From Planctomycetaceae bacterium (lineage in GTDB: Bacteria > Planctomycetota > Planctomycetia > Planctomycetales > Planctomycetaceae): 5,262 nucleotides of DNA. Numbering within the stretch: the stretch's first letter is position 1; each line of letters starts with the position of its first letter. Below, piece by piece: positions 1-5,032 of the stretch. A program made the translations under genes and the position numbers. Location: the NCBI GenBank assembly GCA_027000105.1, contig JALTOP010000213.1, positions 1 through 5,262 on the forward strand, written 5' to 3'. The notes under the pieces were generated by a model, which saw only the letters and a list, made by a program, of their open reading frames with translations, did no database searches and had not been told where the DNA came from.

Positions 1-486
1 ATCGTTGCCGATGGTGTAGCCGCAGATTTTCATTTCGGGCGTCAACATCAGCGCGAGTTCCGGCTCCGGAACCGACCAGTTGCTATCCGCTCGAACCCGT
101 ACCGGTTCACCTGGCGAAACCACCTGCGAAGGGCCTGCCTTGTAGAACAATTCGGGGCGATCTGCCGAATAGACCAGATCGTAATGCGAAGCCCCGTGTT
201 CAGATTCATCCATTCTCGCCTGTTGACTCCGTTTGTAGGTGACCCCCGCGGCCCAGACATCCTGCCTGTCAACGGGAGCGAGAAAGCGGACTTCCTCGAT
301 CGCGACCGGCGCAATTTTTTGATGCACCAGATACTTGGCCAGTCCGGCCGGATCGGGAGCGTGAAGAATATCGGAAAGTCTGCGGTACTCCTGCATCTGT
401 GTCATATCGAGAACACGGACGGAGGCGTCTTCCAACAACGCAACATGCACTTCCGCATTGGGAAGCAGAACACGAGCCAATTTCAT
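1..486 (-). CDS. Fumarylacetoacetate hydrolase (FAH) family protein, N-terminal part, cut by window edge
   Basis: This is the first 162 codons of a gene whose 3' end lies beyond position 1. The start is fixed at the ATG complementary to 484-486, because an in-frame TGA lies only four codons upstream and no other start codon intervenes. Visible landmarks are GVTYKRS at residues 81-87, PELFYKA at 111-117, EPELAL at 141-146 and GYTIGND at 156-162. In the FAH fold the E-x-E pair (here E141, E143) and the Asp of the GND motif (here D162) coordinate the catalytic metal, so the visible ligands are intact. Residues 1-75 look like the variable N-terminal cap. Family members hydrolyse C-C bonds, hydrate or isomerise 2-oxo acids in aromatic or sugar-acid catabolism; the substrate cannot be read from this fragment. 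It lies downstream of the ABC ATPase on the same strand, but a 231-bp gap argues against tight co-transcription. A long frame on the opposite strand is only its shadow. Confidence 0.92.
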   Translation of the reverse strand, partial: MKLARVLLPNAEVHVALLEDASVRVLDMTQMQEYRRLSDILHAPDPAGLAKYLVHQKIAPVAIEEVRFLAPVDRQDVWAAGVTYKRSQQARMDESEHGASHYDLVYSADRPELFYKAGPSQVVSPGEPVRVRADSNWSVPEPELALMLTPEMKICGYTIGND

Positions 487-510
487 CGAGGGATTCCATC
501 AACAACAGTA

Positions 511-528
511 CGGGAACGGGAACGGGAA
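511..528. repeat. Hexamer CGGGAA in three perfect tandem copies
   Basis: CGGGAA occurs three times without interruption, about 25 bases upstream of the FAH start (minus strand reading TTCCCG). It is a microsatellite-like run that could vary in copy number by slippage. Its position in the FAH leader is the only hint of relevance. Confidence 0.8.
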
Positions 529-678
529 TATCTGTCGGGCCATCATACCGAACGCGATATCTCTTGTGTAGCCGTCGGCAAAAGAAAAACTCTGCTCAAT
601 ACTATTTGGCCGGTTTCATCGGGAGACGATTGGCCGATTCCGGGCGGGAGATGCCGGCTTTTCGCAGAGTGATGGCTA

Positions 679-694
679 ACGGTTTACGGTTTAC
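679..694. repeat. Heptamer ACGGTTT, 2.3 tandem copies
   Basis: ACGGTTT is repeated directly twice plus two bases, just downstream of the ATPase gene stop on its transcript. No function is evident. Confidence 0.75.
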
Positions 695-698
695 AGAG

Positions 699-734
699 AA
701 CCGGTTGGTCGGGTTGATCAGACATTAACCGGTT
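699..734. repeat. Two copies of palindrome AACCGGTT around the ATPase stop codon
   Basis: The self-complementary octamer AACCGGTT is at 699-706 and again at 727-734, with the ATPase stop (718-720) between them. The copies can pair with each other as an 8-bp stem with a 20-base loop in the ATPase transcript. No T-run follows on the minus strand, so this is not a standard intrinsic terminator; it could be a stabilising 3' structure or a chance pair. Confidence 0.5.
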
Positions 735-1479
735 CCGTTTCGGCGTCGAATTTCGAGATCAGATCGAAGAAGAGTTCTTCGAGATCGTTTTGGTGATGTT
801 TCTGTTCCAGTTCTTCGAGTGTTCCCATTGCCAGGATGGAACCTTTGTGAATGATGGCGACGCGGTCACAAAGTTTTTCGACTTCGCGCATGATGTGGGT
901 CGAGAAGATAATCGATTTGCCCTGAGAGCGGAGCGATTCGATCACTTCGAGCAGTTTGCGGGCGACCAGAACATCGAGCCCGGAAGTCGGTTCGTCGAAA
1001 ATGAGAACGGGAGGATCGTGGATAATTGTGCGGGCGATAGAAACTTTCTGCTGCATACCGGTGGACATTTTCGCACAGAGCACATCACGGAATTCATTCA
1101 TCTGCAGTGTTTCGAAAACTTCATGCAACCGATGTTGCAGCAAATCTTCGGGTAATCCGTACAGCCGACCGAAGTATTCGACCATCTCCCAGGCTGTCAT
1201 GCGGTCGTAAACGCCGGTGTTTCCCGACATGAAGCCGATGTTCTGTCTCACCTGTGTCGGATGGGTCTGGACATCAAACCCGGCGACAATCGCCCGCCCT
1301 TCGGAGGGCCTCAACACCGTACTGAGGATGCGCAGGCATGTTGTCTTGCCGGCTCCGTTCGGGCCGAGCAGACCGTAGATTTCCCCCGGTTTCACATCGA
1401 AGGAAACCTCTCTGAGAGCGTAAACTTTGCCTCGACGAAAATCGTCAAAATACTTGGAAAGATTTTCAACTTCTATCAT
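718..1479 (-). CDS. ABC transporter ATP-binding protein, NatA-like
   Basis: A complete 253-residue nucleotide-binding subunit of an ABC-2 type exporter, expected at the cytoplasmic face of the inner membrane, where ATP hydrolysis drives a partner permease. Motifs appear in the correct order: Walker A GPNGAGKT at 39-46, signature STGMQ at 139-143 (with the following QKVSIAR), Walker B VLIFDEP at 158-164, D-loop SGLD at 166-169, and switch histidine H195. The Q-loop region reads FMSGNTGVYDRMT (83-95) without the usual Gln; together with the STGM signature this is typical of the NatA branch (Na+ export and relatives). Length is normal for a single-domain subunit. The start at 1479 gives the canonical N-terminus MIEVENLSKYF; no clear Shine-Dalgarno precedes it. 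No ABC-2 membrane protein is encoded next to it: the gene downstream is the FAH enzyme and the region upstream is non-coding, so the partner is elsewhere or beyond the FAH gene. Substrate unknown. Confidence 0.96.
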   Translation of the reverse strand: MIEVENLSKYFDDFRRGKVYALREVSFDVKPGEIYGLLGPNGAGKTTCLRILSTVLRPSEGRAIVAGFDVQTHPTQVRQNIGFMSGNTGVYDRMTAWEMVEYFGRLYGLPEDLLQHRLHEVFETLQMNEFRDVLCAKMSTGMQQKVSIARTIIHDPPVLIFDEPTSGLDVLVARKLLEVIESLRSQGKSIIFSTHIMREVEKLCDRVAIIHKGSILAMGTLEELEQKHHQNDLEELFFDLISKFDAETEPVNV

Positions 1480-1540
1480 GGGGCCGTTAAACAGAATTCA
1501 GGGGAGAGTTTTGCAGGAAAGAACAGTTCGAAAAGAGAGA

Positions 1541-1591
1541 CCACACACAAAGAAATACAAGAAAGATCACACACAAAGGTCACGCACAAGG
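1541..1591. repeat. CA-rich direct repeat, CACACACAAAG x2 plus a degenerate third copy
   Basis: The 11-mer CACACACAAAG is exact at 1542-1552 and 1568-1578, with a diverged copy CACGCACAAGG at 1581-1591. Style and composition resemble the ACGCAAAG / CACAGAGACAC arms at the right end of the window (4834-5008), so this may be a decayed copy of the same dispersed element. It lies in the leader region of the ATPase gene. Confidence 0.65.
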
Positions 1592-1643
1592 AAAAACTGC
1601 GTACACTGTAACGAATTGGTTCACAATCCGAAACGCGAGATTC

Positions 1644-1690
1644 AAAAAAGCTGCGATCAGGCCTCGATCGGGCTGCGATCGAGGCTCAGC
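1644..1690 (-). terminator. Hairpin with T6 tract on the minus strand (terminator or attenuator candidate)
   Basis: GCCTCGATC at 1661-1669 and GATCGAGGC at 1677-1685 make a perfect 9-bp stem with a 7-base loop. An outer 4-bp pair (GCTG at 1650-1653 with CAGC at 1687-1690) can extend it. Reading the minus strand, the structure is followed directly by six T residues (A6 at 1644-1649). No minus-strand gene ends here: the next gene upstream on that strand is the glycosyltransferase beyond 3713. If functional it would therefore act inside the ATPase leader, about 165 bases before its start. The 9-mer GCTGCGATC also occurs directly twice (1650-1658, 1672-1680), allowing alternative pairing. Confidence 0.4.
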
Positions 1691-1908
1691 CGGGCTGTTT
1701 GGTTTGAGCGCTCGCCCGTTTCGGAGCGGTTCCTTTTCGGGACTGCAGGAATTGTCGGGAGGCAACTCGGGTTTGGCAAATTGCTCTTTCGGGATTTGTG
1801 CGATCGTCGTAACATGGGACTGGTGAGTGAAGATGTGGTGACGGTATGTGAATTGGGCGTGCCGGCGGTGTCGATATTCTTGCCTTGTCGATGTTTTTGT
1901 TGAAGTCG

Positions 1909-1936
1909 TTCGTTTACGAATCTGGTCATTTACGAA
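1909..1936 (+). promoter_or_regulatory. Operator-like repeat just upstream of the 1947 start
   Basis: TTCGT-TT-ACGAA at 1909-1920 is an inverted repeat with 5-bp arms, and its 3' octamer TTTACGAA (1913-1920) is repeated exactly at 1929-1936, sixteen bases on. The second copy ends 10 bases before the ATG. This spacing would suit a regulator bound on one face over about 1.5 helical turns, or mRNA control at the start site. No known consensus is recognised; chance is possible. Confidence 0.3.
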
Positions 1937-1946
1937 GTGTATTGTC

Positions 1947-3080
1947 ATGAATCAGCCTTCCCGCTTTTCGGTCATACTCGCCCTGCTTTCTGTCGCGTTC
2001 GGGCTTGGGGGAATTTCGTCATTCGAGCGTGTGGTTCGGGCGGAGAAAAAAGTTCCGATCAGCAAAAGGCTTCACACGGAATTGAGTGTGGATCTGCTTC
2101 TTCCCCGTACGCAAGGCAATCCGCTGGCAGGCCAAAAATGGGCGAGTCTTTTTCGTGACCTGGGTGTTTATGTCCGTGTGCGTCAAAGAAAAGGGAACGA
2201 TACTGTCGGCGTTGAGCAGTTCATCTACGGAACCATTCGCAGAGTGAAAGTGACCGGGCAGATCGATCGCGCGGGCAACATTGTTCTTCCCGAGCGGACT
2301 TTTCGTCCGGGCGATACCGAAAAATTGAAGGAATGGATCAAGGAATTGCAGGTCTACGGTGCTCAAGGAGCGCCCGAAGGACAGCCTTTGTGGGGATTGA
2401 AGAGGGCTGCCTTCAAAAAACTGTATGACGATCTGGCGAAAACGGTCGATCGTGACACATCCAGCCTGAGTTTGACCGAAGCGATACGATCGCTCGAACT
2501 GCCTGCGGAATATCCTCTCCGTTTCACAGCGGCCACGCGGGAACATTTGAGCGTTCTGCAGGAGCAGCAAAAGTTGCCTGCGGTCAAGCATAATTTGCGT
2601 CAATTCGCCAAGGGGACGGCTCTGGCGATGATTCTGCGTGGTTATTCACTCTCGTTTTCGCCTCGAAGACTGCCCGATGAATCGATCGAACTGGATATCG
2701 AGCCTTACGACAGATCGAAAGAGAGCTGGCCGATCGGCTGGGATCCCGCCCCGCTCGGTTTGAAACGGTTGTCACTGGCGAAGAAGATGTATCAGGCCAC
2801 CGTGATTGAAATTCACGATCTTCCGATTTCGAAACTGATCCCCAAAGTCCAACGCGAAACGGAGCTGGATGTTTTTATCGACCCGTTGGCGATTTCGGAA
2901 GCCGGGCTGAATCTTGACCAGTTGATTGTCAACTTCCCACGGAAGCGGACCTCGTGGTCACTCTGTTTGCGTACCGTTTTGGCTCAGGTGAAACTGATAC
3001 AGAAACTTCGTGTGGACGAAAACAACCGCCCCTTCATCTGGGTGAGGCGATTCGAACCGCAGATCAAAAAGAAAAAATAG
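1947..3080 (+). CDS. Secreted protein of unknown function with C-terminal STN-like domain
   Basis: A 377-residue protein I cannot name. The ATG at 1947 is chosen because it gives a clean signal peptide: short polar MNQPSRF, hydrophobic core about residues 8-26, and a plausible cleavage near VVRA-E (32/33). An in-frame ATG 33 codons earlier (1848) would add a Cys/Arg-rich stretch in front of it and is unlikely. The mature part starts basic (EKKVPISKR). It then has a conserved-looking block at about 55-165 (QKWASLF, TIRRVKVTGQIDRAGNIVLPERTF, KEWIKELQVYGAQG, PLWGL), a middle region at about 185-245, and an end at about 286-368 that resembles secretin/TonB short N-terminal (STN) domains: IEIHDLPISKLIPKV, then an IDPLAI strand, LDQLIVNFPRKRTSW, LRTVLAQ, and a final FIWVRRF strand. 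The C-terminus is KKKK. A periplasmic or envelope role is inferred only from signal peptide and fold resemblance. It is followed after 39 bases by the small gene at 3120, probably one transcript. No strong Shine-Dalgarno is visible. Confidence 0.82.
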   Translation: MNQPSRFSVILALLSVAFGLGGISSFERVVRAEKKVPISKRLHTELSVDLLLPRTQGNPLAGQKWASLFRDLGVYVRVRQRKGNDTVGVEQFIYGTIRRVKVTGQIDRAGNIVLPERTFRPGDTEKLKEWIKELQVYGAQGAPEGQPLWGLKRAAFKKLYDDLAKTVDRDTSSLSLTEAIRSLELPAEYPLRFTAATREHLSVLQEQQKLPAVKHNLRQFAKGTALAMILRGYSLSFSPRRLPDESIELDIEPYDRSKESWPIGWDPAPLGLKRLSLAKKMYQATVIEIHDLPISKLIPKVQRETELDVFIDPLAISEAGLNLDQLIVNFPRKRTSWSLCLRTVLAQVKLIQKLRVDENNRPFIWVRRFEPQIKKKK

Positions 3081-3085
3081 GCAAC

Positions 3086-3160
3086 ATGGTAAACCCCGTG
3101 TTTAGTGGGAGTGTTTCTGGTGGCCAGAGAGGAAGCGGATCGCGAAGATTTGGTGGCTGA
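3086..3160 (+). other. Short ATG frame overlapping the next gene start (24 codons)
   Basis: An ATG at 3086, preceded by TAGG four bases away, opens a 24-codon Gly/Ser-rich frame (begins MVNPVFSG) ending at TGA 3158-3160, inside the following gene in another frame. It could be a coupling peptide, a sign that the real N-terminus of the next protein was displaced by an indel, or nothing. Composition gives no support for a stable protein. Confidence 0.2.
3107..3111 (+). promoter_or_regulatory. Ribosome binding site GGGAG that favours the GTG start at 3120
   Basis: GGGAG sits 8 bases before GTG 3120, a normal Shine-Dalgarno spacing. The other in-frame GTG codons at 3105 and 3111 overlap or precede this motif and have no ribosome binding site of their own. 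In-frame TAA at 3090-3092 rules out anything further upstream. Confidence 0.5.
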
Positions 3161-3608
3161 AGCGACGGCCTACGTGGTGCGTGGTGAATTTTCGATTCCC
3201 GATTGGGAACAGCCGCTGTTTATCGGGTTCAGGAAAAATGGCGCCTTTTCGTTCTACTTCGGTTCCGATCCTGTTTACCAATTCGATCCGCAGGGGCGAC
3301 TTCGTCGGGCGTTTGTGGCGGGAATGTTGTATCGGAGTGAAGGGGAGACGCTCTGTTCGATGTCTCGCCATCGTACCGAGGCGGAAACCACGTTGATGCG
3401 GAGAGATTTGTCGAAGCAGCAGTGCGAAGTTTTCCAATGGGGGATGCACGAAGCGATCCGGCAGTTGGATGAAGCCGTTCATGCACAGCGATACCGCATC
3501 CGGGAAACAGTTGGCGGGGAAGAGTTGTGGATCGAAAAGATAAAAGAGGCGACCCGGCTTGTGCTTGGTGCCGATCCGTTTCTGGCTCCGAAACTCGTTT
3601 CACGCTGA
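3120..3608 (+). CDS. Conserved-looking hypothetical protein, small and soluble
   Basis: A 162-residue protein (167 if GTG 3105 is used) that I cannot assign to a named family. No signal peptide or membrane segment is seen, so it is probably cytoplasmic. The N-terminal half looks beta-rich with a strong patterned core at residues 33-74: LFIGFRKNGAFSFYFG, then DPVYQFDPQGRLRRAFVAGMLYRSE, which has the look of a sheet built from consecutive hairpins. The C-terminal half (about 86-148) is helical and charged, with RRDLSKQQCEVFQWGMHEAIRQLDEAVHAQRY and an amphipathic stretch at about 135-150. I have an impression that proteins with the GRLRRAFV-GxLY pattern occur in other planctomycetes, unverified. 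It follows the secreted-protein gene by 39 bases on the same strand, suggesting co-transcription, and ends 105 bases from the convergent glycosyltransferase. The start at 3120 rests on the GGGAG motif; 3105 and 3111 remain possible. Confidence 0.75.
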   Translation: MAREEADREDLVAEATAYVVRGEFSIPDWEQPLFIGFRKNGAFSFYFGSDPVYQFDPQGRLRRAFVAGMLYRSEGETLCSMSRHRTEAETTLMRRDLSKQQCEVFQWGMHEAIRQLDEAVHAQRYRIRETVGGEELWIEKIKEATRLVLGADPFLAPKLVSR

Positions 3609-3713
3609 GAAATTCCCTTGGCCAGTTCGATTCTGACACGTTTTCGGTTTGGCCGCGATTCCGTCTCTGCCAGGAATTTACCTCATCGAAATTTCGGCAC
3701 TGTCGAAGTGACA
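3609..3713. other. Short convergent intergenic gap
   Basis: A 105-base gap between two genes that end towards each other. A 10-bp perfect palindrome CGAAATTTCG is at 3687-3696, and AAATTCC (3610-3616) can pair at a distance with GGAATTT (3673-3679). Neither is followed by a T-run, so no convincing bidirectional terminator is visible. Confidence 0.5.
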
Positions 3714-4442
3714 TCACGGACGCGGCTTGTTAGTGCGGAACCGTTCCAGCCCGCAACGCAAGATAACAAAAACAGCCCGGATCGCTTCTTTCATGTTGAT
3801 TTTGGAATCCCCGAGGCGTCTTTCTTCGAACACGATGGGAGATTCGACAATTTTCGCCCCCACTTGAGCACAACGAAAGAGCAGTTCTTCCTGTACGGAG
3901 TAACCTCGTGAGCGAAATCGGCTGAAATCGATTTTCCTCAGCATCGAACAACGGTAACAGCGGTAACTGCCGCTGCAATCTCTGGCTTTCAGGCCCAGGA
4001 AAATTCTTGACCAGATATTGATGCAGCGACTCATCAGATGCCTTTTCAATGGCCAGCCGACAATCTTTCCGCCCGGGACATATCGGGAGCCGACCGCGAC
4101 ATCTGCCTGTTCGGTTTGCAGGGCATCAATGAGAGCCGGGATGTATCGGGGAGGATGGCTGAAATCGGCGTCCATGTTGATCAACAGATCGTAGTTACGT
4201 TCCAGCGAAAGTTGAAAGGCTTTCAACGTTGCGGAACCGAGGCCGCGCTCCCCTTTTCGGTGTACAACACGAATGTGCGAATCGGCAGCCGCTTTTTCAT
4301 CGGCAATCTTCCCGGTTCCATCCGGAGAGTCGTCATCGATGATCAGGATATCGCCTTGCGGTAAAACAGATCGAAGTTCACCGAGCAGGCGAGGCAAATT
4401 TTCAGCTTCGTTATAGGTGCAAAGTGTGATGAGAACATGCAT
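3714..4442 (-). CDS. Polyprenol monophosphomannose synthase / DPM1-like GT2 glycosyltransferase
   Basis: A complete 242-residue family 2 glycosyltransferase. By homology it transfers mannose (or another hexose) from a nucleotide sugar to polyprenyl phosphate at the cytoplasmic membrane face, supplying a lipid-linked donor for envelope glycosylation. Motifs in order: TYNEAENLP at 9-17, nucleotide-binding IIDDDSPDGTG at 34-44, GLGSA at 67-71, the DxD-type metal site DADFSHPP at 91-98 (D91, D93), GSRYVPGG at 118-125, GW-x-x-x-R at 129-134, the acceptor-loop CSGSYRCYR at 156-164, and GYSVQEEL at 180-187, where DPM1 enzymes have GY-F-x-E. The C-terminal EERRLGDSKI (206-215) is also typical. There are no trailing membrane helices or GtrA domain, so this is the soluble single-domain form. 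Cysteines are unusually frequent around 140-191 (C140, C156, C162, C165, C191). The ATG at 4442 gives the standard N-terminus; only a weak AGG lies upstream. No glycan-biosynthesis neighbours are in view. The exact sugar and lipid are inferred from family. Confidence 0.95.
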   Translation of the reverse strand: MHVLITLCTYNEAENLPRLLGELRSVLPQGDILIIDDDSPDGTGKIADEKAAADSHIRVVHRKGERGLGSATLKAFQLSLERNYDLLINMDADFSHPPRYIPALIDALQTEQADVAVGSRYVPGGKIVGWPLKRHLMSRCINIWSRIFLGLKARDCSGSYRCYRCSMLRKIDFSRFRSRGYSVQEELLFRCAQVGAKIVESPIVFEERRLGDSKINMKEAIRAVFVILRCGLERFRTNKPRP

Positions 4443-4573
4443 GTGATTGCGAAACCTGAAAGCCCGGTTTTACTGGTGGTTATTACGAGTTGTTTTCGTG
4501 AACAGTTTTTATAAACAGAGGTGTTTTAACGAATTGGGAAATCTTTCCATAGAACCAGAACGTATAATTTTTC

Positions 4574-4602
4574 TTTCTGGCATCATTTCTGGCATCATTT
4601 CT
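4574..4602. repeat. 12-bp tandem duplication TTTCTGGCATCA, 2.4 copies
   Basis: TTTCTGGCATCA is present at 4574-4585 and 4586-4597, followed by the first five bases of a third copy. It lies about 130 bases upstream of the glycosyltransferase start on its strand and may be a recent slippage product. A G6 run follows at 4608-4613. Confidence 0.85.
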
Positions 4603-4725
4603 CTTTCGGGGGGAAATTCCTCTCAGCGTCCTGGTTCGACTGTCTTGAAAATCAAGTGACGATTTCATTTTCGTTCCATTTTTTCCTTCTCTTATCATTA
4701 CATTGAGGATGGTTAAAAGGTTTTC

Positions 4726-4815
4726 ATGCCTGCAAAACAGAGAAACGATTGGCCATCCGACTGGCCGGGGTGGCTATTACCGGACGGCTGGCGCCGTTCC
4801 GCTTGCAATGATTGA
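4726..4815 (+). CDS. Possible 29-residue tryptophan-rich small protein or gene remnant
   Basis: ATG 4726 to TGA 4813-4815 encodes 29 residues starting MPAKQRNDWPSDWP and continuing with GWLLPDGWRR. Four tryptophans (W9, W13, W16, W22), three of them next to Pro or Gly, make a patterned rather than random composition. AAAAGG at 4715-4720 lies five bases before the start, an acceptable ribosome binding site and better than those of most genes here. It could be a genuine small protein, or the N-terminal remnant of a larger one, with the inverted repeat element beginning about 20 bases downstream. I do not recognise the family. Confidence 0.3.
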   Translation: MPAKQRNDWPSDWPGWLLPDGWRRSACND

Positions 4816-4833
4816 CCGCTACGAGAAAATAAT

Positions 4834-5008
4834 CTCACGCAAAGACACGAAGACGCAAAGGAAGGAAAAAGGTAAGGGAGAGGAAAGCTGAATATTCCAA
4901 AGTGGTTTTATTCGTTCTCGCTGATATGGGAACGCCAGTGCGGAAAACTCCCGGCGTCTTTGCGGCCTGGCGAGATACTTCTCCGTGCTCTCCGTGTCTC
5001 TGTGGTGC
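4834..5008. repeat. Inverted repeat element with purine-rich arms (dispersed-repeat type)
   Basis: The left arm (about 4834-4865) contains three 8-bp units in tandem: ACGCAAAG, ACACGAAG, ACGCAAAG (4837-4860). The right arm (about 4978-5008) contains three 9-bp units on the other polarity: TTCTCCGTG, CTCTCCGTG, TCTCTGTGG (4979-5005). Reverse-complementing the right arm gives a CACAGAGACACGG-like sequence similar to the left arm, so the two are imperfect inverted repeats around a spacer of about 112 bp. The spacer itself has CGCCAG (4933-4938) facing CTGGCG (4967-4972) and another GCGTCTTTGCGG motif at 4954-4965. From memory, such sequences are scattered in many copies in several environmental bacterial phyla and are often mis-annotated as small proteins; no transposase is present. 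Confidence 0.65.
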
Positions 5009-5032
5009 ATTTGATTTTACTGTTTGATTCCA

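Larger units (their letters stand above)
487..717. other. Intergenic region between ATPase and FAH genes
   Basis: No gene is seen in these 231 bases; frames crossing it on the plus strand are antisense continuations from the FAH gene. It holds three short simple repeats listed separately (511-528, 679-694, 699-734). I see no hairpin followed by a T-run that would end the ATPase transcript, and no convincing promoter for the FAH gene on the minus strand. Confidence 0.6.
1480..1946. other. Divergent intergenic control region
   Basis: These 467 bases separate the minus-strand ATPase from the plus-strand unknown gene and must hold the promoters of both. I cannot place a confident -10/-35 pair for either. 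Frames spanning it (for example 1427-1903 plus and 1580-1948 minus) have biased, low-complexity translations and no recognisable domain. It contains the CA-rich repeat at 1541-1591, the hairpin at 1650-1690 and the repeat beside the start at 1909-1936, each listed separately. Confidence 0.65.

Noticed and set aside
184..672. 162-codon plus-strand frame opposite the FAH gene
   Set aside because: It is antisense to a clearly recognisable FAH-family coding frame, has no recognisable domain and a biased Arg/Ser-rich composition.
1848..1946. Upstream ATG extending the secreted protein by 33 residues
   Set aside because: The extension is Cys/Arg-rich and would bury the signal peptide; ATG 1947 gives a normal Sec signal.
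1580..1948. 122-codon minus-strand frame in the divergent intergenic region
   Set aside because: Low-complexity Thr/His/Arg-rich translation, no ribosome site, and it runs through the hairpin and repeat.
2019..2603. 194-codon minus-strand frame
   Set aside because: Lies wholly antisense to the signal-peptide protein and shows no domain; a shadow frame.
3609..3713. Bidirectional terminator between the convergent genes
   Set aside because: Only an AT-rich 10-bp palindrome and a 7-bp pairing with a 56-base loop, neither followed by a T-run.
3229..3717. 162-codon minus-strand frame overlapping the small gene
   Set aside because: Antisense to a better-patterned protein, Ser/Arg-rich, with no domain.
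4447..4698. 70- and 71-codon frames on both strands upstream of the glycosyltransferase
   Set aside because: They translate the 12-bp tandem repeat and AT-rich DNA; no ribosome site or domain.
4834..5008. CRISPR array
   Set aside because: Repeat units are 8-9 bp, directly adjacent and inverted between arms, with no regular spacers.
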